From NCBI RefSeq assembly GCF_025369935.1, contig NZ_CP104467.1:7447001-7511000 (forward strand): a stretch of 64,000 nucleotides of DNA. Direction: 5' to 3'. The translations under genes were made by a program, and so were the position numbers. The notes beneath the pieces were generated by a model, which saw nothing but the letters and a program-made list of their open reading frames with translations, did not search any database and had not been told where the DNA came from. Origin of the DNA: Paenibacillus andongensis. Lineage in GTDB: Bacteria; Bacillota; Bacilli; Paenibacillales; NBRC-103111. Positions 32,562-40,990 of this stretch are shown here, piece by piece (positions within the stretch are counted from its first letter, which is position 1; the number at the start of each line of letters is the position of its first letter).

Positions 32562-32774
32562 CTAGAAGGGATTTCTTGCTAAAGTTAAGAACTCTTCCCT
32601 GTCCTCTATTTTCAAGGCAATTGCTAGTGCTAATGCGACATCTTTCGACGGTTCGATTCGACCATTTTCGATAGAATTGAGGATGGAATAGCTGATTCCC
32701 GCCTTCTCTCCGAGCTTACGGAGAGTTAGATTCTGCTGTTGTCTGAGCTCTTTTAATTTCGTATGAAACGCCAC
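32562..32774 (-). CDS. Small XRE-type HTH regulator
   Basis: The 70-residue protein is nearly all helix-turn-helix: LKELRQQQNLTLRKLGEKAGISYSILNSIENGRIEPS. It should bind DNA as a dimer. GTG 32774 is chosen because AGGAGG lies 8 bases upstream; the in-frame ATG 21 bases earlier, within the end of the preceding gene, has only a weak site. Its ribosome site overlaps the stop of the pyrophosphohydrolase-like gene, so the two are translationally coupled. The target is unknown. Confidence 0.82.
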   Translation of the reverse strand: MAFHTKLKELRQQQNLTLRKLGEKAGISYSILNSIENGRIEPSKDVALALAIALKIEDREEFLTLARNPF

Positions 32775-32787
32775 TGCTGCGCCCTCC

Positions 32788-33189
32788 TCAGCCATTTTGG
32801 TTGCCTTGCTGTCTGCGAATTTCCGCTTTAATTTTGTCGAATGGGTCCTGCCAATGGGGGGGCTTAAGGGTCTTGCCGGTCTCATTTTTATGAACTCGTC
32901 CATCGGGCCATACCTTGGACATATTTGCATGCTGAACAATGTCAAAAATCGGTCCAGGCTCCACGCCCATTTCAACCAAAGTACCAAGGACAAAATATAA
33001 CTCATCGATCATCGCATCCACTTCGTCTTCCAGTGTGGCTGCTTCTTTGAACTCCTGGAGTTCCTCTTCCATCCAAGCTAGACGAGCAGCTTTGCGGCTT
33101 TCGGAAAGGCGCTGTGGGGATGTGCCTACTGGATGCTCAAACGTTTCATGAAACTTTTTAACATCTTCAAATGCTTGTTTTAAGGTCAT
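32788..33189 (-). CDS. MazG-like all-alpha nucleotide pyrophosphohydrolase
   Basis: The 133-residue helical protein carries the metal-binding pattern of the all-alpha NTP-PPase group: WMEEELQEFKEA and, about 20 residues on, DEVDAMIDELYFVLGTL. The C-terminal part (NMSKVWPDGRVHKNETGKT, PPHWQDP) is typical of PRA-PH/MazG-like and phage-encoded house-cleaning enzymes. It would hydrolyse an NTP or dNTP to the monophosphate. ATG 33189 follows an AGAAG/GGGAG region; spacing is not ideal. It precedes an XRE regulator in the same unit. The exact substrate is unknown. Confidence 0.82.
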   Translation of the reverse strand: MTLKQAFEDVKKFHETFEHPVGTSPQRLSESRKAARLAWMEEELQEFKEAATLEDEVDAMIDELYFVLGTLVEMGVEPGPIFDIVQHANMSKVWPDGRVHKNETGKTLKPPHWQDPFDKIKAEIRRQQGNQNG

Positions 33190-33225
33190 TTCGATTCTTC
33201 TGCTCCCTTGCAAACGGTTTTCTTT

Positions 33226-33255
33226 TATATACCATTTAAAAGTATGCTTGGTCAA
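33226..33255 (-). promoter_or_regulatory. Promoter of the MazG-like/XRE pair
   Basis: On the minus strand TTGACC (33255-33250), an 18-base spacer and TATATA (33231-33226). Confidence 0.6.
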
Positions 33256-33259
33256 CAAG

Positions 33260-33308
33260 AAGCCCTCACTGCGATTCTCCTTCTGATAGGAGGATCGAGT
33301 GAGGGCTT
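33260..33308 (-). terminator. Stem-loop between the NlpC gene and the MazG-like gene
   Basis: AAGCCCTCACT / AGTGAGGGCTT arms with inner CGAT-CTCC/GGAG-ATCG pairing. The T-run is weak (CTTCTTGTT on the minus strand). It probably ends the NlpC transcript. Confidence 0.6.
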
Positions 33309-33339
33309 AGGATTGCGGCTTTGCGGGGGAGGAATCGGA

Positions 33340-33401
33340 TAAGCGCGGTTTTCGCGCTTATTGCCGCGGGAGCGCTCAGTTAAGCGCGGAAAACGCGCTT
33401 A
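33340..33401. repeat. Two CG-rich hairpin repeats 41 bases apart
   Basis: TAAGCGCG-GTTTT-CGCGCTTA (33340-33360) and TAAGCGCG-GAAAA-CGCGCTTA (33381-33401): identical 8-bp stems with complementary loops. They lie downstream of the NlpC gene and may be a dispersed genomic repeat. Confidence 0.6.
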
Positions 33402-33441
33402 TTGGACTGCGACACCGGCGCGGGGAGCTGCTTGTCCAATT

Positions 33442-33981
33442 TTACAAATGACGGCCTGTAATGTATCTATCTTTCCAATATCCCGTATTCATATCGCGAA
33501 TAACTACACCTGAGCTGGTCGTGTTGCTAATAAACTTACCATTGCCTAAATAGATGCCTACATGATTAATGCGGCCCGGTTTGCTAACGCTGAAAAAGAC
33601 GAGATCGCCTTTTTGTAGTTGCGATTTTTTCCTAACAGGAGTTCCTACTTTCGTTTGGGCGCTAGAACCCCAAGGAATCGTTATGCCGTTCTTCTTGAAT
33701 ACCATTTGCGTAAAAGCCGAGCAGTCTAAGAGTAAACGATTCGTATCTCTAACACCAAATCGGTAGCGAACTTTACCTATATAGTATTGCGCCGTACGTA
33801 CGATGCTGGCAGCTTTGCTGGCACTCGTTGCGCTTGCGCTGTATGTTGCGGTTGCTGCAGCGTCTGTTGCTGCATGAGCGGACTGTGGACTAAGGAACAT
33901 CGTTCCTGAAGTTAACAAGGAAAGGCTTAGGCTTATCCCCACTAACGATTTGCTAAGGCGGTTGTTTTTCACTACTAGCAT
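33442..33981 (-). CDS. Secreted NlpC/P60 cell-wall peptidase
   Basis: The 179-residue protein has a signal peptide (cut near AHA-AT, residue 38), a short Ala/Ser/Thr linker and an NlpC/P60 domain: catalytic Cys in LLLDCSAFTQMVF, GDLVFFSV, catalytic His in RINHVGIYLGNGKFI. It should cut the gamma-D-Glu to meso-DAP bond of peptidoglycan stems. There are no LysM or SH3 wall-binding repeats, so it is a minimal form. GGAGG is 10 bases before the ATG. Confidence 0.92.
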   Translation of the reverse strand: MLVVKNNRLSKSLVGISLSLSLLTSGTMFLSPQSAHAATDAAATATYSASATSASKAASIVRTAQYYIGKVRYRFGVRDTNRLLLDCSAFTQMVFKKNGITIPWGSSAQTKVGTPVRKKSQLQKGDLVFFSVSKPGRINHVGIYLGNGKFISNTTSSGVVIRDMNTGYWKDRYITGRHL

Positions 33982-34143
33982 GATTGGACTTCCTCCTTCA
34001 TGGATCGTGTTGTGATGGGCTTGTTTGCCCTAAATACACCTTACCACACTACGATCACCCAGCATTTACCTGAAAAGGGAGGAAGACACGCCACGCCTAG
34101 CGTTATCCGCTATTCTTAGAATTTCATGAGAATTTGGTGAAAA

Positions 34144-35337
34144 TCATTCCCTTGACACATATTTATCCGGTTTATCTGCGTTCTCTTGGCGATATTCCGA
34201 AGGGGTTACACCGTACTTTTTGCGGAAAACTTGCGAGAAGTGGCGCATGTCATGGTACCCGATACGTTCAGCCACGTCAGCGAGCTTGAGCTTGGGATTC
34301 ATCAGCAGCTGCTTAGCCTGCTCCAAACGCAAGTGAATAACGTACTCCTTGAAGCCCTGACCGGTCTTCTGCTTAAAAAGCTGGCTAAAGTAGACCGAGT
34401 TTAAATAAACAATCGAAGCGACCTTCTCTAGCGACAGATCAGCATGGTAGTGCGTGCGGATGTACTGCAGGGCAACCTCTATGGAGCGATCGCTGCCGCT
34501 GGCATGGTGCTCGTAGATTTGCGTCGTTGAAGCTTGCCGCATACGATGTACTTCTGCCGGCACCGCTTGGAAGCAGTCGATCAGATCGGAACTCATCATC
34601 TGGAAGGGCACCTTCAAGTATTTCACAAGATGGCTGCGCAGCTCGTCAATCAGCAGGGTCAGGTAGCCGCCTTCGGGCAGCGTGACTAGTCCTAGCAGGC
34701 TTTTGCTGTCGTGCACCGTCACGAAGCCCTTGCCGTAGCGCTCGATAAGCTCAAGCATGACGTTCTCGATAATGAAATTTTCGAGGAAGACGGGCTTATC
34801 GGTCTCCATTTTAACCATAATGAGATGAAAATAAGGGTACTGCTCCATGAAGGGACCCATGTCGATGCGGCCCGTGTCCAAACCCTGCGCAAAACGCTGG
34901 AAGACGGCTTCCTGCAAGTATTTGCGGTTGGCCTTCAGCAGTTCAGCCTCTTCGATCAGCTCCGTTTCACGCGTGATTTCTTCGCTTAGCTTACTGATCA
35001 TGTCAATCAAAACTTCTTTGCCGATCGGCTTAAGCAAATAGTCCTTCGCCCCTAACCGCACAGCCTCTTGGGCATAGGCAAACTCCGAATAAGCCGAAAT
35101 GACAACCCATTTCACATGGGGATGTCGACTCAGCGACATATTCATAAGCTCTAGACCGGTCATCCCCGGCATCAAAATATCCGTGAGAACAATATGAATC
35201 GGATGGCTCCGCAGCAGCGTGACGGCTTGCTCCGCATTCGCAGCCAGATGAACCCGATGCTCGGGGAAACGGTTCTGCAGCGTACGCTGGATGCCCTCTC
35301 GAATGACGGTTTCATCATCTACGATGAGAATGTCCAT
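34144..35337 (-). CDS. YesN-type response regulator with AraC domain (second importer)
   Basis: The 397-residue protein has a receiver domain (ILIVDDETVIREG; phospho-Asp in IVLTDILMPGM; Lys in YLLKPIG), a linker region and a C-terminal AraC DNA-binding domain (YLNSVYFSQLFKQKTGQGF; IGYHDMRHFSQVFRKKYGVTP). It follows the kinase gene by 3 bases and AAAGGA precedes the ATG. It should control the importer at 37273-40509; TATAGGT direct repeats upstream of the binding-protein gene are candidate sites. Confidence 0.93.
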   Translation of the reverse strand: MDILIVDDETVIREGIQRTLQNRFPEHRVHLAANAEQAVTLLRSHPIHIVLTDILMPGMTGLELMNMSLSRHPHVKWVVISAYSEFAYAQEAVRLGAKDYLLKPIGKEVLIDMISKLSEEITRETELIEEAELLKANRKYLQEAVFQRFAQGLDTGRIDMGPFMEQYPYFHLIMVKMETDKPVFLENFIIENVMLELIERYGKGFVTVHDSKSLLGLVTLPEGGYLTLLIDELRSHLVKYLKVPFQMMSSDLIDCFQAVPAEVHRMRQASTTQIYEHHASGSDRSIEVALQYIRTHYHADLSLEKVASIVYLNSVYFSQLFKQKTGQGFKEYVIHLRLEQAKQLLMNPKLKLADVAERIGYHDMRHFSQVFRKKYGVTPSEYRQENADKPDKYVSRE

Positions 35338-35340
35338 GGT

Positions 35341-37188
35341 TTACATTCCTTTCCGAGGAAGCGGCATCACGATGATGACGGTTGTTCCTTCCCCTTGTTT
35401 ACTATGAATACGAAGCCCGTAGGCATCTCCGAACATTAACGCTATGCGGCGGTGAACATTGGTAAGTCCAATGCCCCGCCTTGTTTTCACAGAAGGACTT
35501 GCCGTTAGGACCGAGCTTGAAGCTATTTGCTGTTCTATTTTCATCGAAGCCACCAAGCCACCCGCTTCCGCTGTATCCGCACGCAGCAGCTCCTGCATCT
35601 CCGCTAGTGTGCTCTCCTCGATGCCGACCCCGTTATCCTTAATAATAATATGTAGCTCTTGCTCATGAACCTCCGTGAAAACACAGAGATTTCCTTGCTC
35701 ACGAAGAGGCTCCAGCCCATATTTAACCGCGTTCTCGATGATCGGCTGCAAGGTCATTTTCGGTAGGATGACATCAAGAACATCGGGATCAATTTGTATG
35801 TCCGTACGAACTCTGCCTTCCAAACGGCTCTCAATAATCGTGATGTAATGGCGCATTTGGTCCAGCTCCTGCCGCAGTGTCGTCTTAGACGCTTCCTGCC
35901 AGTCGCTGCTGTAGCGGAACATGTGGGACAGGGCCAAGATCACCTTGCCTAATCGATCGTTCTCCCGCTCATCCAGCATCCAATAAATCATATCCAGTGT
36001 GTTATAGAGGAAATGAGGGTTGACCTGCGATTGCAGCGCCTGCAGCTCCGCATTCTTCTCACTCATGGAAGAGAGTGTAATGCGCTCGATAAGCTCATCC
36101 ATCCGGTTCACCATTCGGTTAAACGATGAAACCAACGAATTGATTTCCTCAAACGACTTTACGGTCACTGAGCCTTTGAAATTCCCCATCTCTACTTGCT
36201 TCATCTCGCGGATGAGCAGCTTGAGCGGTGATGCAATGTTGCGGGAAATAAGACTCGCTAGAGCGGTTGACAAAAAAACTAGTACAACAATGACGACGTA
36301 TAAGTACTCTCTCGTCTTTACGACCTCGGCGTTGATATCCCCTTTTGGGGTCAAACCGAACACCGTCCAATCCGACATCTTCGCTTTCGCGGCGACAATA
36401 AGATGATCCGTTCGATCATCAACGATGATCTCATTCGCTTGCGGACGCGGAAGCCCGCTGAAAGAAGGCGGAATGACCTTCTCTTCCGCAGTGGAAGCGA
36501 TCATCCGGTTCTCGCGATCAACAATATACACGAGACTGTTCGGGCTGATGGTCACGTTCGAAAGTGCAGCTAGAATCGGCTGCGGATTCGTCTCGATGAG
36601 CATGACGCCGATCACACGATGGTCCGTTAAATCGTATAGCTTGCGCCCAAATATGAATAACGGATCCTTCTGAAACTGATTGATGACAGAGCCTTGGAAC
36701 AGCCCAAGCCAAACCATCTCACCGGATGAATCCTGCAGCTTCCGGTACCACGCCGAGGTTGGATAGTTGGTGTCCATAACACTATGGAATCCTCGTTCGT
36801 AGTTATAGTTTTTGCCGGCATTCGTAATCACATGAATGCCGACAATATCATCGCGCGAGTAATAGATAGCCCCTAAGATGTTAGTAATCGTGCGCTCATT
36901 AATAATGCTAACAGCTTCATCCTTATTGATGTCGCGATCTTGGATTAATCGGAGCAGCTCAAAATTGCTGTTCAGAGATTTCGTGATACTGTCATAGCCT
37001 TGCAGCAGCAAATCAAATAGGCCTACGGTTTGGGAAATATTTTTCTCCGCCAAATCACTAATTTTACTATGGATGATATCCGTCGTCTTCTTATAATAGA
37101 GCACGCTTCCCAAGAGAACGAGGACTAACATGCAGGAGGTAAATAACAGAAATAGCCGGTTATGAATGGAGTGTAAGCCTCGTGTCAC
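35341..37188 (-). CDS. YesM-type sensor histidine kinase (second importer)
   Basis: The 615-residue membrane kinase has two helices flanking an extracellular sensor of about 250 residues, a HAMP domain, His_kinase with VNPHFLYNTLDMIYWM and an ATPase domain (ENAVKYGL; DNGVGI; GIGLTNVHRRI). An insert of about 40 residues rich in Ala/Ser/Thr (around 525-570) separates the N and G boxes and is longer than usual. GTG 37188 is the only reasonable start; GGGG lies about 12 bases upstream. It lies between the permease genes and its response regulator in one operon. Confidence 0.92.
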   Translation of the reverse strand: MTRGLHSIHNRLFLLFTSCMLVLVLLGSVLYYKKTTDIIHSKISDLAEKNISQTVGLFDLLLQGYDSITKSLNSNFELLRLIQDRDINKDEAVSIINERTITNILGAIYYSRDDIVGIHVITNAGKNYNYERGFHSVMDTNYPTSAWYRKLQDSSGEMVWLGLFQGSVINQFQKDPLFIFGRKLYDLTDHRVIGVMLIETNPQPILAALSNVTISPNSLVYIVDRENRMIASTAEEKVIPPSFSGLPRPQANEIIVDDRTDHLIVAAKAKMSDWTVFGLTPKGDINAEVVKTREYLYVVIVVLVFLSTALASLISRNIASPLKLLIREMKQVEMGNFKGSVTVKSFEEINSLVSSFNRMVNRMDELIERITLSSMSEKNAELQALQSQVNPHFLYNTLDMIYWMLDERENDRLGKVILALSHMFRYSSDWQEASKTTLRQELDQMRHYITIIESRLEGRVRTDIQIDPDVLDVILPKMTLQPIIENAVKYGLEPLREQGNLCVFTEVHEQELHIIIKDNGVGIEESTLAEMQELLRADTAEAGGLVASMKIEQQIASSSVLTASPSVKTRRGIGLTNVHRRIALMFGDAYGLRIHSKQGEGTTVIIVMPLPRKGM

Positions 37189-37272
37189 TTAGGTTTAGGT
37201 CCCCTTTCGTTATATGCTACCCCCTATTTTATCACAGGCATCCCAAGAGACAGCAAAAAGAGAGGGGTGAAA

Positions 37273-38154
37273 TTAACCCTTCACCGCTCCCGCTACCATA
37301 CCTTTTGTAATTTTGTCAGCTAACAAGAAATAGATGAGAATGACCGGCAGCGCACCTAATACAAGGAAGGCACCGATTGCTCCGTAATTAACCGAATATT
37401 GGCTGACGAAGCTGTTCACCCCGAAAGGAAGCGTCTTAAGCCGCTCCGACGAAATGAAAGTCGCCGCGAGAATGTATTCATTCCATATACTAATGAAAGT
37501 TAAAATACAGACCGTCATCATCGGAGGAATCGAAATCGGCAAAATGATACTGCGGAAGATCCGGAAAACCCCCGCGCCATCCATGACGGCGGATTCCTCA
37601 ATCTCACTAGGAATGGATTTCATAAATCCACTGAGGATAAAGACCGCAATCGGCGTCTGGAACGCTATATAAGGAAGAATAATTGAAATATGCGTGTTCA
37701 GTGCGTGTAGATTTTTGAAAATAATCATAAGCGGCAATAACGTTGCCTGCAGCGGCACCATCATCCCAATGAGGAAGATGACCATCACGACTTGACCGTA
37801 TTTCCAACGGAATCGGGCGATCGCGAACGAGGTAAGAGAACTGAGCAGCAGGACGCTCACCATCGTAACCGAAGTGACGAATAAGCTATTTTTCAAATAT
37901 TGAAAATAGTGTCCGGCCTTGATCGCATCCGTGAAATTCTTCCATTGCAGCGTATGAGGAAGAGCGAAAAACTGGCCCGACAGGATCTCTTCATTACTTT
38001 TTAATGAGTAAATAGCTAGCCAAATCAGCGGATATACTTGCGTAACCACGAGAAGGGATAGAAAGGCGATCACGATGATTTTGACGATAGAGAGGCGTTT
38101 GCGTCTCCGAATGGTTGCAGGCTTAGCCGAAGCTATTTCCCGTGCGGTCTGCAT
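37273..38154 (-). CDS. Carbohydrate ABC transporter permease (MalG type, second importer)
   Basis: The 293-residue protein has six helices, the EAA loop EIEESAVMDGAGVFRIFRSIILPI and C-terminal MVAGAVKG. ATG 38154 has AGGAGGGG 9 bases upstream; the ATG at 38175 overlaps the ribosome site and the upstream stop and is unlikely. It pairs with the permease encoded just before it. Substrate unknown. Confidence 0.93.
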   Translation of the reverse strand: MQTAREIASAKPATIRRRKRLSIVKIIVIAFLSLLVVTQVYPLIWLAIYSLKSNEEILSGQFFALPHTLQWKNFTDAIKAGHYFQYLKNSLFVTSVTMVSVLLLSSLTSFAIARFRWKYGQVVMVIFLIGMMVPLQATLLPLMIIFKNLHALNTHISIILPYIAFQTPIAVFILSGFMKSIPSEIEESAVMDGAGVFRIFRSIILPISIPPMMTVCILTFISIWNEYILAATFISSERLKTLPFGVNSFVSQYSVNYGAIGAFLVLGALPVILIYFLLADKITKGMVAGAVKG

Positions 38155-38171
38155 GGTAACACTCCCCTCCT

Positions 38172-39062
38172 TCATGAAAATCTTCTCTCTAGTCGGTTGA
38201 ATACCGCATTAATAATAACCGTTGCGATCAAGCACATGCCGACCAAGAAAGCCGCAATCGCGCTTCCATACCCATATTTCATGGAGAGGAAGGACATGTT
38301 GTACATATGCGTGGAGATCACGTCTGTCGCGTGTGCCGGTCCCCCTGCGGTCATAACCATGACCATGTCGAACGCTTGCAGCGAGCCGATGAAGGCGAGG
38401 ACAATCGATATTTTAAAAATCGGAATATTCATAGGGAAAGTAATGTGCCAGTCGGCTTTAAGCCCCTCGGCTCCGTCAATCCGGGCTGCCTCATAGATAT
38501 CAGCAGGGATGTTCTGAATTCCAGTAAACTGGATCAGCGTATGGTAACCCAAGTACTGCCATAGGGCTACAAAATAGAGAGAATACATCGCAATCTTAGG
38601 ATCTGTCAGCCACGATCTCGTCCAACCATGTAAATTAAGCATATCGAGCACTTGATTGAGCATGCCCCCCATCGCGGCGGGGTTATAGATGGTTTTCCAC
38701 AATTGACCGATGATAACGACGGATAGAATAACAGGTAAAAAGTAACTCGAAACGAGGAAATTCGGTTTTTTGATAAATCGGTTCAGGAGAATAGCTACAC
38801 CCAAAGCGATCGGAATTTCGGCCATGGAAAATACAGCAAACATCAAGGTACGGCGAACAGACGGCCAGAATACGGGGTCTGCGAATAGCAGGGTATGAAA
38901 ATTTTTAAGACCGACAAATGTCGAATCGCCAATTCCGTTCCAATCCAGCAAACCACTGTAAAGAGACACGAGAATCGGGACGAAAACGAGGCTCACATAG
39001 ATCAGCAAACACGGTAATACAAACATGGCAATTGTCCACTTGGAGACTCTTAACACATTCAC
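38172..39062 (-). CDS. Carbohydrate ABC transporter permease (MalF type, second importer)
   Basis: The 296-residue six-helix protein has the EAA loop DIYEAARIDGAEGLKADWHITFPM. GTG 39062 is selected because AAGGAGG lies 8 bases upstream; an ATG 30 bases earlier has no site and would put the ribosome site inside the gene. The stop lies just before the next permease. Confidence 0.92.
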   Translation of the reverse strand: MNVLRVSKWTIAMFVLPCLLIYVSLVFVPILVSLYSGLLDWNGIGDSTFVGLKNFHTLLFADPVFWPSVRRTLMFAVFSMAEIPIALGVAILLNRFIKKPNFLVSSYFLPVILSVVIIGQLWKTIYNPAAMGGMLNQVLDMLNLHGWTRSWLTDPKIAMYSLYFVALWQYLGYHTLIQFTGIQNIPADIYEAARIDGAEGLKADWHITFPMNIPIFKISIVLAFIGSLQAFDMVMVMTAGGPAHATDVISTHMYNMSFLSMKYGYGSAIAAFLVGMCLIATVIINAVFNRLERRFS

Positions 39063-39156
39063 TTGGCTCGCCTCCTTCCTGACATATACCAATCGGAATT
39101 TACCTTCAGCCCATCGCGGCGCTCAAGATAAATTCCGATTCGGCTGCTAATTCATC

Positions 39157-40509
39157 TTATTTTTTATTCGTTTCATAAGCGGTTTGGTGTTCTTTGCCTA
39201 CTTCAGCAGGATCTTTCTTCTGTACGAAAAGGTTTTGGATGCTAGTTAAGTGGCCTTGCGCTGTTCCTGGATTCATCGTATTGTCGAACGCAAGATCGCC
39301 GCCTTTTACTTGTTTGAACAAGCCAAGCACTTCCATCGCCATATCCGAGTAACCAGCGGCTTTGAAGTCGCCATCTACTTTTTGTGCGATACCTACAGCA
39401 CCTTTTACAGCAAAAGCTTCTTTAGGGAAGTTCAGCATGAAGTAGTTCAAGAAATCTTTGGTTTCTTTCAAATGTTTGCTGTTTGCAGAAATGGCGAACG
39501 CGCTTCCTGGAGCAAGCATGAACTCGTCAGGGTTCCCTTTGCCTTTAACGGTTGGGAATTTGAACACGCCAACTTTACCATTCACGGAAGAGGTTTCGAT
39601 ACCGCCGGTTGCCCAGCTGCCCATAAAGTACATAGCGGCTTTGCCGGTTTTGAACAAGTTTTCTCCTGCGTTGTAGTCAAAAGATGTTGCGCCCTCTTGG
39701 AACGCGCCAGCTTGAATCAGGTCTTGGAAGCTGCTTACTGCTTCTGTGAATGCCGGATCAGCGAATGTCTTTTTGCCATCAACGACAGATTGTAGGAAGC
39801 CAGGGCCGCCATTGGTGCGAAGCAGTACGTTCATGAACAAGAAGGAACCCGTCCAGGAATCTTTTTCACCGATCGCCATGGGCTGAATGCCTTTGCCTTT
39901 AAGTGTTTTGACCGCTGTAACCATCTCTTCGAAAGTCTTCGGCACTTCAACGCCAGCTTGCTTGAATAGATCTTTATTGTAGTAAACAACAGCAATGTTG
40001 TTACCGTCAGGCAAAGCGTAAATGTTGTTGTTGAACGTATACCAGTTCAGAATACCTTCTTGGAACGTCCCTTTTAATCCGTTTTGATCCACCATATCGT
40101 TCAATGGCGCGAACAGGCCAGCATCGACGAAAGGCTTCATTTGCGCTGCCGGATTCACGATTGTGATATCGGGAACCTCTTTGGAAGCGGCTTGTGTTTT
40201 GAGCTTCAGCTTTTGTTGATCCGTGTTCAGGGAGTCAAGCTCGATCTTAATCGTTGGATTTTTCGTTTGGTAATCGTTAACGATTTTCTTCAACATGCCG
40301 TTCTTTGGATCCGTTGGATCCGGATATATATTTTGGAACGTGATCGTAATGTTCTCTGCTTTTTTTGCTTGTGCTGTCGCAGTCGGTGCCTCGCTTGCTT
40401 TCGTATCTGTTGTGCTGCCGCTCGTACTTCCACCTGAACCGCATGCCGTTAAGCTGATAGCCATCAAGCTAGCTGCAACGACGCTTAGTGCTTTATATTT
40501 AGTTACCAA
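39157..40509 (-). CDS. Family-1 extracellular sugar-binding lipoprotein (second importer)
   Basis: The 450-residue lipoprotein has lipobox LTAC (about residue 20-23), a Gly/Ser/Thr linker, ENITITFQNIYPDPTDPKNG and the binding-protein fold. Translation starts at TTG, 7 bases after AGGGGG. It is the first gene of an operon of binding protein, two permeases, kinase and regulator. No ATPase gene is nearby. The sugar is unknown. Confidence 0.92.
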   Translation of the reverse strand: MVTKYKALSVVAASLMAISLTACGSGGSTSGSTTDTKASEAPTATAQAKKAENITITFQNIYPDPTDPKNGMLKKIVNDYQTKNPTIKIELDSLNTDQQKLKLKTQAASKEVPDITIVNPAAQMKPFVDAGLFAPLNDMVDQNGLKGTFQEGILNWYTFNNNIYALPDGNNIAVVYYNKDLFKQAGVEVPKTFEEMVTAVKTLKGKGIQPMAIGEKDSWTGSFLFMNVLLRTNGGPGFLQSVVDGKKTFADPAFTEAVSSFQDLIQAGAFQEGATSFDYNAGENLFKTGKAAMYFMGSWATGGIETSSVNGKVGVFKFPTVKGKGNPDEFMLAPGSAFAISANSKHLKETKDFLNYFMLNFPKEAFAVKGAVGIAQKVDGDFKAAGYSDMAMEVLGLFKQVKGGDLAFDNTMNPGTAQGHLTSIQNLFVQKKDPAEVGKEHQTAYETNKK

Positions 40510-40586
40510 TTTGAATCCCCCTCGTTTGGTTGTTGTTCTTGATGTCCTTATTATTGCTCGAAATTGGCAACCCTTACAATGTGGGA

Positions 40587-40617
40587 ACTATAGGTATGAT
40601 GTTTGATTTTTATAGGT
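40587..40617 (-). promoter_or_regulatory. Promoter region of the second importer with TATAGGT direct repeats
   Basis: A minus-strand -10 TATAGT (40592-40587) has no good -35. TATAGGT occurs (plus strand) at 40589-40595 and 40611-40617, 22 bases apart, two helical turns, a layout often used by AraC-type activators. Confidence 0.45.
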
Positions 40618-40630
40618 TTATGTTGGAATT

Positions 40631-40676
40631 GGGGGGGGATGGGTGAGTACTGGTGGGGGGATTGCTGGAGGGGCGG
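40631..40676 (+). other. G-rich tract in the intergenic region
   Basis: Runs of 8, 3, 6 and 4 G within 46 bases, about 120 bases upstream of the binding-protein start. A G-quadruplex is possible but two loops are long (9 to 11). The rest of 40510-40990 shows no gene. Confidence 0.4.
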
Positions 40677-40910
40677 CGTCAGGCCAGCTATCTCATCAAT
40701 TTCAAATCCGCTAGTTACAACTCAAATCTTTCCCCTCTTTGGAACCCCTACCTGTATCCGACTAACCTCTCCCCTTATCCGCTTACTCCGCAAAAAACAA
40801 AGGTATCCTCCCTTCCTGCTGAATTGACACTTATTCACACTCCTAGAACCTATAGCTACCCATACAATAACAATCAGCTTTCTATTTAAAAATAGCTGCC
40901 TTGTACAGCA

Positions 40911-40959
40911 AAAAAGATCAACCTCTCTCGCTAGTTCAGCGAATAAGAGGTCGATCTTT
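40911..40959 (-). terminator. Intrinsic terminator at the end of the lyase operon
   Basis: AAAGAT..ACCTCT and AGAGGT..ATCTTT arms around a 19-base loop, with an A-run at 40911-40915 giving a T-run on the minus strand. Confidence 0.8.
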
Positions 40960-40990
40960 AAAGATAAATGATAAGTACAGCTTATAAAAA

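Noticed and set aside
40631..40676. G-quadruplex in front of the second importer operon
   Set aside because: G runs are present but two loops are 9 to 11 bases and the tract lies outside the likely transcript, so no strong claim is made.
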